Below, in pieces: positions 44,321 to 54,016 of a stretch of 64,000 nt of DNA (positions are counted from its first letter, which is position 1; every line of letters begins with the position of its first letter). The notes below the pieces were generated by a model. It ran no database searches. It saw nothing but the letters and a program-made list of their open reading frames with translations, and was not told the origin of the DNA. A program made the position numbers and the translations under genes. The DNA comes from Guadua angustifolia. Taxonomy: Eukaryota; Streptophyta; Magnoliopsida; Poales; Poaceae. The DNA lies in assembly GCA_036346375.1 (NCBI GenBank), contig CM070520.1, forward strand, positions 51,478,198 to 51,542,197, given 5' to 3'.

Positions 44321-44353
<33 letters not shown>
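44321..44353. repeat. (CAG)11 microsatellite
   Basis: Eleven uninterrupted CAG triplets. No gene around it is supported, so the glutamine or alanine tracts predicted from it are not real protein. It is likely to be length-polymorphic. Confidence 0.95.
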
Positions 44354-44354
<1 letters not shown>

Positions 44355-45344
44355 TCCCTTCCTTCCTACTTCTGCGGTGTCGACGGCTGGACATTGGACA
44401 GCGACATGCCGACCGACGGCACCACGCCTCGTAGTTGTCACCTGCTGCCACCCCACCCCGCAAAGAAGCGGCCCCTCCACAAGGGTGGAGCCAGGCCTCG
44501 ACAACCGGAGCCTTGACAAATATTATAAAAAATCTAATCTAAAATCATTGATTCAGTCTGTTGATGACCTATCAGCAACAATCTGGTCCGAGACCTGGGT
44601 TCATACTGACTCCGCCCTTGCCTCCACCTTTCTGTTGAAAATATCATCTGTCACGTTCGTGTACCGCGGCAAATACTTTTTAACTATAGCAGCTTAACAG
44701 GACTATGACGTGCTCAGGCACCGCGTAGGTCCTATACCACCCTGCCGAGCTGCCCTACCGCGGTAGGTATAGTCTGTGGTTTCAATCTCTTGCCACGGTA
44801 TACGAATACGGCAGATGACACGTATTGTCTATCGATTCTTTTACTGTCGAGGAGGAAACTATTTTTACAATTATATTTGTATGGGATTAGATTTTTTTTT
44901 AAAAAAAAAGATACGAGCCTAGAAAGCTAAAAATTCGCACACTTCTCTCTCTGAATGTCTGGATGGTTGATTGTTCCGTCGATGCATGCGTGCCCGAATA
45001 CCGGCCGTTATGCTGTCGCCGACACTGACTTCATCTCAAGTGATTTTTGTTCGAGTATTTTGAGGCAATTAGCATGCAGCTGTTCATGCGTTAAAAAATG
45101 CTTAAAAAGGGAAAGCTTAATTAGACACCTTATTTATTTAATTTAATTTGTTTCCAACGACTCTTGTTCGAACAACTGCATGTGCTCAACTAGTTAACAA
45201 CGGCATAAAGATCGATGGGCAAACGAGGCAGAAGAAATCAATGGCAACCAATATTCGTTGGACAGAATTGGAGAGAATGCGTACACAGCAATGAAATGAA
45301 ATACGCACTAGATGGACATGGGCTGGACCAGCTCGCTGCTCTGG

Positions 45345-45890
45345 TTACGCCGTGACGTAGACGGTGTACTCGACGACCGTCTCGCCGGAGGTGTTGCCGG
45401 AGTCGACGGTGCGCGCCTCCACGTATCCGCGCGCCATGCGGAACTTGCCCGTGCCGCCGACGATGCTCATCTCCCTCACCGGCGACAGCACCTCGTTGCG
45501 GCCGTAGATGGCCAGGCTGCTGCCGTTGTAGTCGCCCCCGGTGAACACGAAGTTCATGCTCATGAGCAGGCCGAACGTCTTCTGGTCCGCGAACGTGTAC
45601 GTCCCCTGCGCGCGGCCGAGCTTCTCGGAGCTCGACGCCGGCCCGCTCGTCAGCGGGTCGTCGATGGCGACCACCGCGCCGAAGTAGGTGGAGGAGGAGT
45701 TGGTGGAGGGTGCCTGCGCGATCCGCACCGCCGTCGGGCTCGCCCCCGCCACCACGTCGTGGAAGTACAGCTTCATCTTTGTCATGTCGGCGGCGGAGGC
45801 TACCGTCGTCATCGTCATCGCCGCCGCCGCCACGCACAGAAGGATCGAGGCGGGGAGAAATGCTGGCGCCACCATAGCTGCCTTGGCCAT
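45345..45890 (-). CDS. Dirigent protein, intact, single exon
   Basis: A 181-residue protein with ATG at 45890 and stop at 45345. Residues 1-34 form a hydrophobic signal peptide (LPASILLCVAAAA ... ASA-A cleavage), so it is secreted to the apoplast. The mature part is a dirigent domain: KLYFHDVVAGASPTAVRIA (40-58), YFGAVVAIDDPLTSGP (69-84), LGRAQGTYTF (91-100), LLMSMNFVFTGGDYNGSSLAIYGRN (108-132) and IVGGTGKFRMARGYVEA (143-159). NSS (64) and NGS (122) are potential N-glycosylation sites. Dirigent proteins form eight-stranded beta-barrels that guide stereoselective coupling of phenoxy radicals such as coniferyl alcohol in lignan or lignin formation. The short linker between the FHDVV and FGAVV motifs is like the DIR-b/d group. 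No intron is normal for the family. Its specific product is unknown. Relics of a paralogue lie at 51478-51640 and 52405-52800. Confidence 0.93.
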   Translation of the reverse strand: MAKAAMVAPAFLPASILLCVAAAAMTMTTVASAADMTKMKLYFHDVVAGASPTAVRIAQAPSTNSSSTYFGAVVAIDDPLTSGPASSSEKLGRAQGTYTFADQKTFGLLMSMNFVFTGGDYNGSSLAIYGRNEVLSPVREMSIVGGTGKFRMARGYVEARTVDSGNTSGETVVEYTVYVTA

Positions 45891-45899
45891 TGTCGATCT

Positions 45900-47190
45900 A
45901 GCTACGAGCTAATGGTGAAAGAAGAGAGTGGAATAGTGCGGTCTACTTAAGGTTGTCCATCCAGCAATGACGCTGCGAGAGAGTTTGGTGCAGCGCTGTC
46001 ATGGCGACCACACGAATTCCTGCGCATGTGGGGCAGTTTGCCTGTTCCAATCGGGCCGGTTGGTACACCGACCAACTCTTGTACTACTCTCTCTCTCTCT
46101 ACAGGAAGATCCTGATTCTTCTCCAAAGCAATGGCACCGGCCGTTGCTGCAGTAAGTTGCTCACCCACCACAAATCGTTATCGTTTTAGACATCACCGTA
46201 GTCTCCAAAAACACAGCCTCCGCTGCTAATTTCTATTATAACATATCGATAAAACACAATAAAGTTATAATATTATGAAAGTATTTTTCAAAATAAGTCT
46301 ACACATATGATTTTCGTGTATCCATTATAAATATGTAGATAGATATTGACGGTTAAAATTTCAAAGTTTGACTTATGTATATGTGTGTGTATATACGTAT
46401 ATATATGGCAATGCATCTAGTGTAAACTTTGTGAAACCACATGTAGAAGTTTTGAAAAATTCTTAAAAAATTATCATACGTAGGGAGTTAAGCTTCTATA
46501 ATCCTATAAAATTTGAAGACCAAACTCAATCGTATTTGAAAGATTTGAAAAAAGACAAATAGCAAAATAAATAGTACTAAACACTAAAAAATCACTATTC
46601 AAACTAAATTTGTCTTTTCATATATTTCAAATGTGACTTTAGCTTTTTCAAATTTTACATGACTGTAGAAACTCATCTCCTCCGTGCATGGTAATTTTTT
46701 GAGATCTTTTTAAAACTTCTACATGTAGATCGTGGGCTCTGTAGGTAGCGAGTGGTAGTCCGAACTCCGAACCATCATGTCAGTACACTATAGTGACTGG
46801 GATTAATTGGAAGCAAGGACGGGAATAAATGAAAGGGTTGGCGACTGACCATCTAAGATTCTGACATGAGCGTGCCACGTACGGCAGAGAACATTCACGC
46901 AGTGATCGATGACAGTGAGCTAGTTGACTTTGACTTACCAAGGTAGATCAAATGAAGGTAGCTGTCTCGTCAGTTTTGGTCTTTTGGAAGATCAAATCGG
47001 CTGGTAGGTAAAGGTCGATCGGTCCGTCGTGCATGTACTTCTTGTTAACGTGATTAAAGTGCCGTGCTTGATCATCGTCTAGAAAGATTAGGACTCTTAT
47101 GATGACGTTTGCTGGTACGAATTATTATTTAATTGAGTAGTTAACGAACAAATGATCGAAGACGTGCCTGCAAAGCGGATGACCAACTCC
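45900..47190. other. Upstream region of the dirigent gene
   Basis: On the minus strand this is the promoter side of the dirigent gene. No canonical TATAAA lies close to the ATG; CTTAAGTA near 45950 is the nearest AT-rich motif. CGAATTCCTGCGCATG and CAATCGGGCCGGT (46010-46055) recur in similar form near the dirigent relics at 51615 and 52427. A foldback MITE lies at 46438-46730. Confidence 0.5.
46438..46730. mobile_element. Foldback MITE, about 290 bp
   Basis: CACATGTAGAAGTTTTGAAA with AATTATCATACGTAGGGAG at the left is mirrored on the right by GTGCATGGTAATTTTTTGAG and TTTAAAACTTCTACATGTAG. Further in, AATCGTATTTGAAAGATTTGAAAAA pairs with TTCAAATGTGACTTTAGCTTTTTCAAA (both quoted in part). No target duplication could be assigned and there is no coding sequence. 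Confidence 0.65.
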
Positions 47191-48054
47191 GCCTGCTGCA
47201 GAGGCGGACCCAGGGGGTTGACTGCACGGGATCTGTGTCCGTTAAAAAGGTAGTTTTTTGTTTTATTGTCAATTGAGGTGATTTTTGTCTTTCTATTTTA
47301 TGTTGTTTTATTATAATTAAATATAAAAGTATATTAGCTTGCTTTCTTTGTTAGCTATCCTAAAATTCCTAGAAAGCACAGTTTTTAAGTTGTTTAATGA
47401 AATGCTTATGGATATAATTAACATCTATAGCATATTTGTAAGCCTAACTACTTGAATGTAGAAAAAAATCATGATGCTAGCTCAAGAGAGAGCCTTACAT
47501 GTGGATCTAAAGGTGCGTAAGTTCAGGAGCGGATCTAATGTTGGGGCTTGTTGGGCTCCAGCCCCACCTTCGTCCGGCCGAACCCCCCTCCCACCCCTCA
47601 ATATCCCCAACGCTTGAAAGAATCAGAGCCATGGCAATGGCAGCAAGTCGATAGCTGGCAGGTTTAGGATCAAATTGGGAGGAAGAACTGAAGAAGAAAG
47701 CAATACTGCCATACTTGGCTAGTGGGCTATCAAAATTAGTCATGAGCTTAAGCCTATGGGCTTTCACCTCATCTGCTACAGTACTCGATAACTCGGTCTC
47801 TTTCACTGTAGCGCAGCATCGGGGGAGATGAATAGTTCGTGGCGGCACACACACGGGCGATCGCGGGCGACGAGCGGCAGACACACTGACGGGCACGGCC
47901 ACAAGGCCATGCACGGGCGGGAGCGGCCAACCGGCTACGGGTGATAGGCCGGCAATGGGCGAGCGCTGTACAGCCACTCACCAGAGGAGTCGACGAGATC
48001 GTGCTGCCACCGGTGGTCGAACGCGCGTCACCAGTCAGCAGTCGCCAGAGGAAA

Positions 48055-49310
48055 TTGTTTTTAGATAAAGGATTAAAATCCGGTCTCTGCAATTGCACAC
48101 AACCGAATGTTTACAAAAGATAAGCCATAAAGCTTTGATGAAAACAAAACAACAAGAACTTAAAATGAAAAGCAAATTCTATAATTACTTCTCCATCCAC
48201 TTTTGGCAAAGATGTCTAACGCCACCACCTCTAATGCCCTGCTTGCCAGTCGGATGTTCTCCCTATTGTTCTCAGACTGCAATAGTGCCCAAAACCGCAT
48301 CCAGTATGCCTCCCTGAAAATAACCTGCATATGAGAAGAAGATTGTTTTTTTCCAAAGATCAGATCATTATGTGTACACCAAATAGCCCATAATAAGGCC
48401 GCACCACCGACAAGAATTATTCTTTTTTCACTCTTCTCAATGCCAGTTAACCAATGTCGAAACATATGAGATATAGACTTCGGCAGAGATAAACCAGTAG
48501 CAATATGAACAATTCTCCAAATAGCTTTTGTGAGCTGACAATCAAAAAATAAATGTCGTATTGTTTCATCACAATTACAGAAACAACACTTTTGATTCCC
48601 ATGCCAATTTCTTTTAGCTAAATTATCCTTTGTTAAAATTACCCCTCTTTGTAAGCACCAGAGGAAAATTTTAATTTTTAAAGGAAGTTTTAGCTTCCAA
48701 ATGATTTTATTATTGAAAGGGGTCCTCTGATTCATCAAATAGACGTACATAGTCTGGACAGAAAACTCCCCATGTCGGTGTAAACTCCACTGAAAAAGAT
48801 CCCTTCTATCAGTAAGCTGACAATGAGCTATCAGAGTTATAAGATTGTGCCATGCCGTCAATTTATTACCCACTAATGATCTTCGAAAAGTAATATTTGG
48901 CGGCATTTGCGTCATGACTTGTGCCACTGTATTATGGGGATAATGGGCTATATTATACAAACTCGGAAATTGAATTTTAAGTGGTGTAGAACCCACCCAA
49001 ATATCCTCCCAAAATCTAGTTTGTGAACCATCTCTTATTCGAAATGATCCACATCTCAGGAAGTCATCCTTGACCTTCAAGAGCCCTTTCCAAAAATGCG
49101 AATCCCCAGGTTTAGGCTGCACCTGGGACAAACATTTGGAACTTAGATACTTATTTCTAAGCAACATCTGCCAGTTCCCATCCTCATTAGATAGCTTAAA
49201 TAGCCATTTGCTCAGCAGGCATTTATTCTTAGTTTTTAGGTCGACAATACCTAGTCCTTCTTGATCTTTAGGACGACACAAAATATTCCACTTAGCCGGA
49301 CGGTATCCTC
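48055..49310 (-). mobile_element. 5'-truncated LINE (L1-type) fragment
   Basis: It holds the C-terminal coding part of a plant LINE and its 3' end. On the minus strand the end reads ATCCTTTATCTAAAAACAA, the usual short A-rich tail of grass LINEs, near 48055. The 5' part with endonuclease and reverse transcriptase is missing, as usual after incomplete target-primed reverse transcription. The target-site duplication could not be identified. Confidence 0.75.
48160..49308 (-). pseudogene. LINE ORF2 C-terminal part with reverse-transcriptase zinc-binding domain (zf-RVT)
   Basis: About 380 codons are uninterrupted, entering from WNILCRPKDQEGLGIVDL (49305) and ending at 48160. Family landmarks are FWKGLLKVKDDFLRCG, RIRDGSQTRFWEDIW, FQWSLHRHGEFSVQTMY, IIWKLKLPLKIKIFLWCL and the zinc-binding pattern CCFCNCDETIRHLFFDC, then AIWRIVHIATGL and LWAIWCTHNDLIF. 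This region follows the polymerase domain in plant L1-type LINEs and its exact role is poorly known. The open frame begins without an ATG because the element is truncated; no host gene function is implied. Lack of stops suggests a fairly recent copy. Confidence 0.88.
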
Positions 49311-50219
49311 GCTTATCAGTATTGTTGAGTGAGGAGGAGCTATCGAGGAGATCGGCAAGACGGCAAAAAGGAGGAGCGAACCAGGAGCCTTAGCCTCGGA
49401 TTGATCGCAACGAAGAGATAAGATTCACCGAATGGTATGCCATATAAACTGTAGTCTATCAGTAACTAGTTTGTGATTTATAAATTGCCCCAATGCAATG
49501 CAATGCCCTCACTGATAAAAGTGATAATCTATTAATCTATTGACTGGTTGATTTTTTTTATCTCGTGATTCAATTTGTTTCATTACAACAAACTAAGTTG
49601 CAAAAATGAATAATCAAACTTTGCACAATTTTTTCCAACGAAGTACAAATGCTAATAACCTTGATAATAAAGGAATCATTCGACACTTTCAAAAGATGAA
49701 AAATCATATAGTGAAATTATATCGTACTCAGTACTAGTGCTTCGTAAGTTTTATTTCAATTTATATTTTTATAAGTATTCACAAATTGAAATTGCATTAC
49801 TAAGTTTTATATTTTTATCTATAGGTTGATGATCCGTCCTCACATATTTATATCATTTCATCTATTAGTAAGGTACGCACCATACTTGTTATATTTTGAT
49901 TATTCACTTTGTTTCCTTTCTATTTATACATGAATTTGGAATATGGTTGACAATAAACCGGTAAATGTACCATTCGTATGCTTATCTTGAGTCAGAACTT
50001 CGACATAGGAGCACCCTCTATTTTCATCCTAGATTTGCCATTGCACAAGATTGCAAGGATCTTGCCACCGATGCTTGTCGGCCTTTATATTTAGTACATC
50101 ACAATTCATAAAATTTTAATTGGATCAACATACCTAGAGTTAGTATTAATTCTTCGTAGAGCATTGCTTAATCTATAAGCACCTTTGTACTTTCGTTCTG
50201 ATCCGCCACTGACCTGCTG

Positions 50220-51477
50220 TATCCTGCTGGCTGAGATGGCGAATAAAGTCGCCACTGATAATTTCTCCTGTAAGAACAACTAGCACGCTAACCGACGAGA
50301 GGCCGATGGATAAAAAAGAACCCAACAAACTGGTTGTGCTGTCTGCCAAAAGCCGGATTTTCACTTTAACCTTGGAGAAAATCTGATCTTGTGCCTTGTA
50401 GTGTAATCGCAGCCTGTGTTGGTAGGAATACACACCTGAAACTGGCCTGACAGGCACACTGGCCATGGACAATGCATTGTGTATAATTTGTATAGGAACT
50501 TTTTCTTTCATTGTGAAAGCCAAAATGCTACCAAATCTTTTTTTTTCTATACGAATATATCATCTCTGAAGAATACATATATGCTCTCAAAATTTAAAAA
50601 TAATGGTCCGATCTAGATAGCACGTATATGACACACTCGTATGCTTAATACACGTCACACTCACACCACTCATGTACACACATGTGCGTGTTTCCTTGCA
50701 TAAGCTTGAAATTCATCGGAGGCACTAGAGGCCTCACGGAGGGTGGACACGCAAAATATGTGGACACCAACGTCAGATATGTGAGTTGAACCCTAAAGGC
50801 AGGTGCACACCCCACAAGCCAATTATACATCTGGCCATAGGTCATCATCCCACTAAAGTCTGTTTATGTCTTGACGCTCCGACACTGCTTATTGGTAATT
50901 ATTTTGTTCCTTGTTACACATTGAATTTAATATAGTTAGCATTACTTTGCCTTGTTTATTATTGCTAATAATTTTTGTCCGTGCTTAGTTTTGGTTTTTT
51001 ATACGCTTGGAGAGGAGACGCTGAACGATCACTACAGCTGTAAATCGGTGGGATGAGATGAGGAGACTGTAAATCGGATTTCCATCGATTGGTTAGTTGG
51101 CATTCATGCAAAATTAACTAGCACTGTGGAGTTACATTATATGCATGTGGTTTGCACTCTGATTATTTTACTACATTCCATTCCGTGCATGCATGCACTC
51201 TTCGTTCCATCAAAGCATCTCCAATGGTACTACCTATAAGAAATATCTATATTATTTATAGATAGCATATAGACAACCTCTCCAATGGATTAGTTATATT
51301 ATTATCTATAAAATTAAATATTGGCCCATATGTAATAAATAATAAATGTTTTGGAATCAGTTATAGTCTGGCTATACATTAGTAGCCGGTCTATATCTCT
51401 CTACTCATTTTCTCTCTTCCATCTAAGCAAAATACTAAGATAGAACCCTTATAGCTAGTTGAAGTGGTACTCATTTC
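50220..51477. other. Intergenic DNA, no gene recognised
   Basis: AAGCATCTCCAATGGTACTACC (51212) and the following AT-rich 220 bp with an internal repeat CTCCAATGGAT (51283) resemble a grass DNA-transposon fragment, but no second end was found. Open frames at 50173-50523 and 50645-50848 (minus) show no recognisable domain. Confidence 0.4.
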
Positions 51478-51640
51478 CTAGTTCACGGAGGAGTATTTGG
51501 CATGCAGCTGTTCATGTGTAGAACAGATGTTGGTGGTGCATTTATGGTGTGAGAGAGTGGTTGGTGTAGCGCTCTCTTGGTGTAAACACTGCAGCTGTTC
51601 ACGTTGTTGTCTTGCGAATTGGTGCGCACGAGGGGAGTGA
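51478..51640 (-). pseudogene. Relic of dirigent gene flanks with the coding part missing
   Basis: GGCATGCAGCTGTTCATGTG (51499) matches sequence downstream of the intact dirigent gene (AGCATGCAGCTGTTCATGCG, 45070). Directly afterwards GTGAGAGAGTGGTTGGTGTAGCGCTC (51549, quoted in part) and GCGAATTGGTGCGCACGAGGGG (51614) resemble its upstream side (CGAGAGAGTTTGGTGCAGCGCTG at 45973; CGAATTCCTGCGCATGTGGGG at 46013). The two flanks are joined without the gene between them, consistent with a duplicate that lost its coding region. The similarity was judged by eye over short blocks. Confidence 0.4.
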
Positions 51641-52404
51641 AGTTTTCCCGCTACATGCACTATTTTCACCGTCTAGCCTGCCTAACATTCGTGCTAGCTA
51701 CCTCCTATCTCCTTCCTCTTTCTCGAAATTTTTTCTTTTGTACTCCCTTATGAACATTCCTTTTAAATATAGTCTCTTTCGAAATTATTTACAGATTTAG
51801 CATTTACAAATAACCTCCAGCGCTCGGAGAGACCTACGCTCGAAGAGCTCGGCAGATCGACTATCACACCAAGGTTCTTGCCGAGCTCCCTTTCCTCGGC
51901 GGAATCAAATCCACTAATTAATCATCATACTACTTAACTAATCACTTAATTAAATTGCTAATTAATCAAATATCTTGTTTAAGCTCTTGATTAACATGTC
52001 CTTCCGATCCAAGAGAGCTTGTAGGTGGCCGACTGGCCGCCGTTCCTACCGAACTCGGGGAGCTCGCCTTGCTTGGCAGGTTCCTGCCGAGCTCCCCTTG
52101 CTCGGCAACATCCTGCTAAGCTCCTTTGGTGCTGCAGGTGACTTATGTTGCCTGCCACACCTTCCACTCTCACCAAGGGGCTATTTTCACAAATTCAAAT
52201 GAAATGATACTAATTAAATTTGTCAAAAACAAATTTTTAGGGGCTAGAAAAGCGACGGCTTCCTCTTTCTCCCTTTGCTCTCTCGACTCTAGCCCAAGAC
52301 TTGTCCGACTGGCAATCTTAAGGGTGGTATTTTCACAATTTTTTCTTGTCTGACTACCATGATAGCGCTTGTAGCCACAAGCATTGTGGTTTTGCATTTG
52401 GCCA
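51641..52404. repeat. Unclassified repeat with GAGCTCGG/TGCCGAGCTC motifs
   Basis: 51825-52265 contains repeated CCGAGCTCCC, GAGCTCGG and CTCGGCA motifs, then GGGGCTATTTTCACAAATT and TTTAGGGGCTAGAAAAGCGACGGCTTC. The last block resembles 60160-60250 (AGAGCTATTTTTATAAATTT and GCTAGGGACTAGAAAAGAGAAGGCTTC, quoted in part), so both belong to one dispersed family. Class not determined. Confidence 0.5.
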
Positions 52405-52800
52405 TCATTTTCCTTCTTCCAATCGGGCCGGTCGTACAGTGACAGAGGGTGCATCGATTCCACGGCCGTGCACTAGGTACATAACACGTGCAAACTGCCA
52501 TCGTGTGGGCCCCACTGCAAAAACCGTGGCTATTGAAACTGCCGTGAGCAGCGACAGGCCGCCCTTGCCGACGCTGACGTAGATGCCCTGCGCGCGGCCG
52601 ACGAGCCTGGACGACGTCGGGTTGGGGGGCCCTCGGTGAGCGGGTCGTCGATTACGTACGAAGACGGTATGCCGAAGCCCGTGGCGCAGGCGTCGGACGA
52701 GGCCGCCTCGGCCACCTGCGCCACCGCGCGTCGCGTTCAGCCCGCTCACCACGTCGTGCCAGTACACCTGCAGGCGCGTCTCCTTATCCGTCGCCGCCGC
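52405..52800 (-). pseudogene. Dirigent pseudogene, two frameshifts, 3' truncated
   Basis: Minus-strand frames give ETRLQVYWHDVVSGLNATR (about 52790-52735), then in a second frame AQVAEAASSDACATGFGIPS and SYVIDDPLTEGPP (to about 52625), then back in the first frame SSRLVGRAQGIYVSVGKGGLSLLTAVS (to about 52530). These correspond to the FHDVV, IDDPLT and GRAQGTY blocks of the intact gene at 45345-45890. The conserved NFVFTGG...GRN and GGTGKFR parts are absent. The 3' part runs into sequence resembling the upstream region of the intact gene (CAATCGGGCCGGTCGTACAG at 52427). It is therefore a broken, rearranged paralogue in the same orientation, with no signal peptide. Confidence 0.75.
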
Positions 52801-52989
52801 CGCCGCCGCATTTCTGAGCACAGATACAGTATTATACTGTAGCATTTCTGACAACAGACGGCCGGCCTTGTATCTTCAGCTTCCCCGATCCATGAGTGAT
52901 AAGAAACCACTTCGATCTCTCCGCAGCAACCGATACATACGTGGTGAATGCTAGATACGACGGTGCTATACTAGCTAGTATTGCTTCTC

Positions 52990-53116
52990 GAAAATTGTGA
53001 TTTTTATTCTGAAAAAATGGATTGGGGTAGAAGGCGACGATGTCGGCGTCGGTTGGGTCGAATTGAAGCCGGACGATCAAGGCGTCGTCGCCGAAGCCGA
53101 ACCTCGAGGCCTTCAT
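52990..53116 (-). pseudogene. Possible NAC-domain-like N-terminal fragment
   Basis: From an ATG at 53116 the minus strand reads MKASRFGFGDDALIVRLQFD and PTDADIVAFYPNPFF. The phrase F-D-P-T-D-A-D-I-V-(A)-(F/Y)-Y resembles the start of NAC subdomain A in some grass NAC-like proteins (FxPTDxELVxYYL pattern). The frame then runs into sequence without the rest of the domain. It is probably a gene fragment copied or left by rearrangement. I am not certain of the family. Confidence 0.3.
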
Positions 53117-53423
53117 TGATCCCCTGCTCCACCGTCGCCCTCGCTCGCTAGGATCATCGAATCGGTTTGGTTTCCGTCGACTCGAGTTCGTCTTGGTTTC
53201 TTGATCGAGTCGAGGTTTCTTCCTGGATCGTCTTGGTTTCTTGATCGCGAATGGAGACGGAATCGTCCGGTTATAGCAGAGCAATTCGGAATCTGCACGC
53301 CGTCATTAAGTCGATCTTGGTCGCAAGAAGAACGGTTCATCTATTCTCCCACCGCCGCCCTCCGGCAATCTGCCTCCCTCCTCTCGGAGGCCTCTCACGG
53401 CTGACGGCTACCATATTATTAGC

Positions 53424-53578
53424 ATAATTTGGGCATAGAAATTGTTCACATGTGTAAATCACTGGATAAATCAATCAACTGTATCCAGCTGTGAACTTGT
53501 GATGCACAGCATTTTCTTGTGTGTGCACTATGATATTTTGGCAACAAAAACTGGCACATATATATCATCATCAGTCAC
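53424..53578. repeat. 155-bp direct repeat, copy 1 (downstream of CstF64)
   Basis: It starts ATAATTTGG and contains GAAATTGTTCACATGTGTAA, GTGATGCACAGCATTTTCTT and ACTGGCACATATATATCA. It matches 56824-56977 with a few substitutions and one short indel, in the same orientation. It lies 440-595 nt past the CstF64 stop, within likely 3' UTR or immediate 3' flank. Confidence 0.9.
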
Positions 53579-54016
53579 AAATTTAGACCTTATCATGAAT
53601 TTCAAGAGAGAGAGAGAGAGAAAAGAGTTCATCATGCATGCATCCAGTACCTATCTGCAACAGCTCTCTGAGAGTTTTAAAGAAAAAAAATTCGAATCTA
53701 CAAACCATATGGGAAAAGCACAAATGCGTCTCCCTTCTCTGGATACAGATTATTCTTTTCTATACTGTTACACAAGTGATGGACAATCAACGCCTTTCTT
53801 CACAACATCTTTTCCCATCACATTTTTATCCCCAACCGTACAAAGAATGCCAGATGGATAATCAGGAGCAAAACTGATGGCCCAGAGATGCCAGCAATGT
53901 TGAGAAGTTACAGGTGTGGTGGCTCCACAAATCGATGGTCATGTCCATTTTCTTCACTTCTTGCCATGTTGTCTAAGTAACTTAACGAACATTTTGGTGT
54001 GCCCATTCATCTGGTG

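Larger units (their letters stand above)
43831..45344. other. Intergenic DNA with microsatellites, downstream of the dirigent gene
   Basis: It contains a GA repeat (44193-44209) and a CAG repeat (44321-44353). The open frame 44160-44697 is an artefact of the CAG repeat and GC-rich sequence. Near 44710-44770 the motif CCGCGTAGGTCCTATACC...CTACCGCGGTAGG resembles 31410-31445, suggesting a shared unclassified repeat. No gene is recognised. Confidence 0.5.
47199..50211. mobile_element. hAT-type element, 3.0 kb, non-autonomous or decayed, hosting a LINE fragment
   Basis: The left end CAGAGGCGGACC and the right end, read in reverse as CAGTGGCGGATC, are inverted repeats (10 of 12). They are flanked by GCCTGCTG (47191-47198) and ACCTGCTG (50212-50219), an 8-bp duplication with one difference. 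Both features define hAT. No transposase was recognised. A second similar left end, CAGGAGCGGATC at 47524, followed by GCCCCACCTTCGTCCGG, suggests either an inner hAT copy or an end duplication. A LINE 3' part occupies 48055-49310. Confidence 0.65.

Noticed and set aside
44160..44697. Open frame with poly-Gln/poly-Ala/poly-Ser run as a possible transcription factor
   Set aside because: The homopolymer comes from the (CAG)11 microsatellite read in three frames. The flanking translation has no domain, and all frames through the repeat look equally open.
45312..45950. 212-codon plus-strand frame over the dirigent gene
   Set aside because: It is an antisense shadow in GC-rich coding DNA. The minus strand has a signal peptide and all dirigent motifs.
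53113..53340. Arg/Ser-rich minus-strand frame upstream of the NAC-like fragment
   Set aside because: It contains a short duplicated piece (TCGTCTTGGTTTCTTGATCG at 53189 and 53229) and no domain; at most it is untranslated leader.
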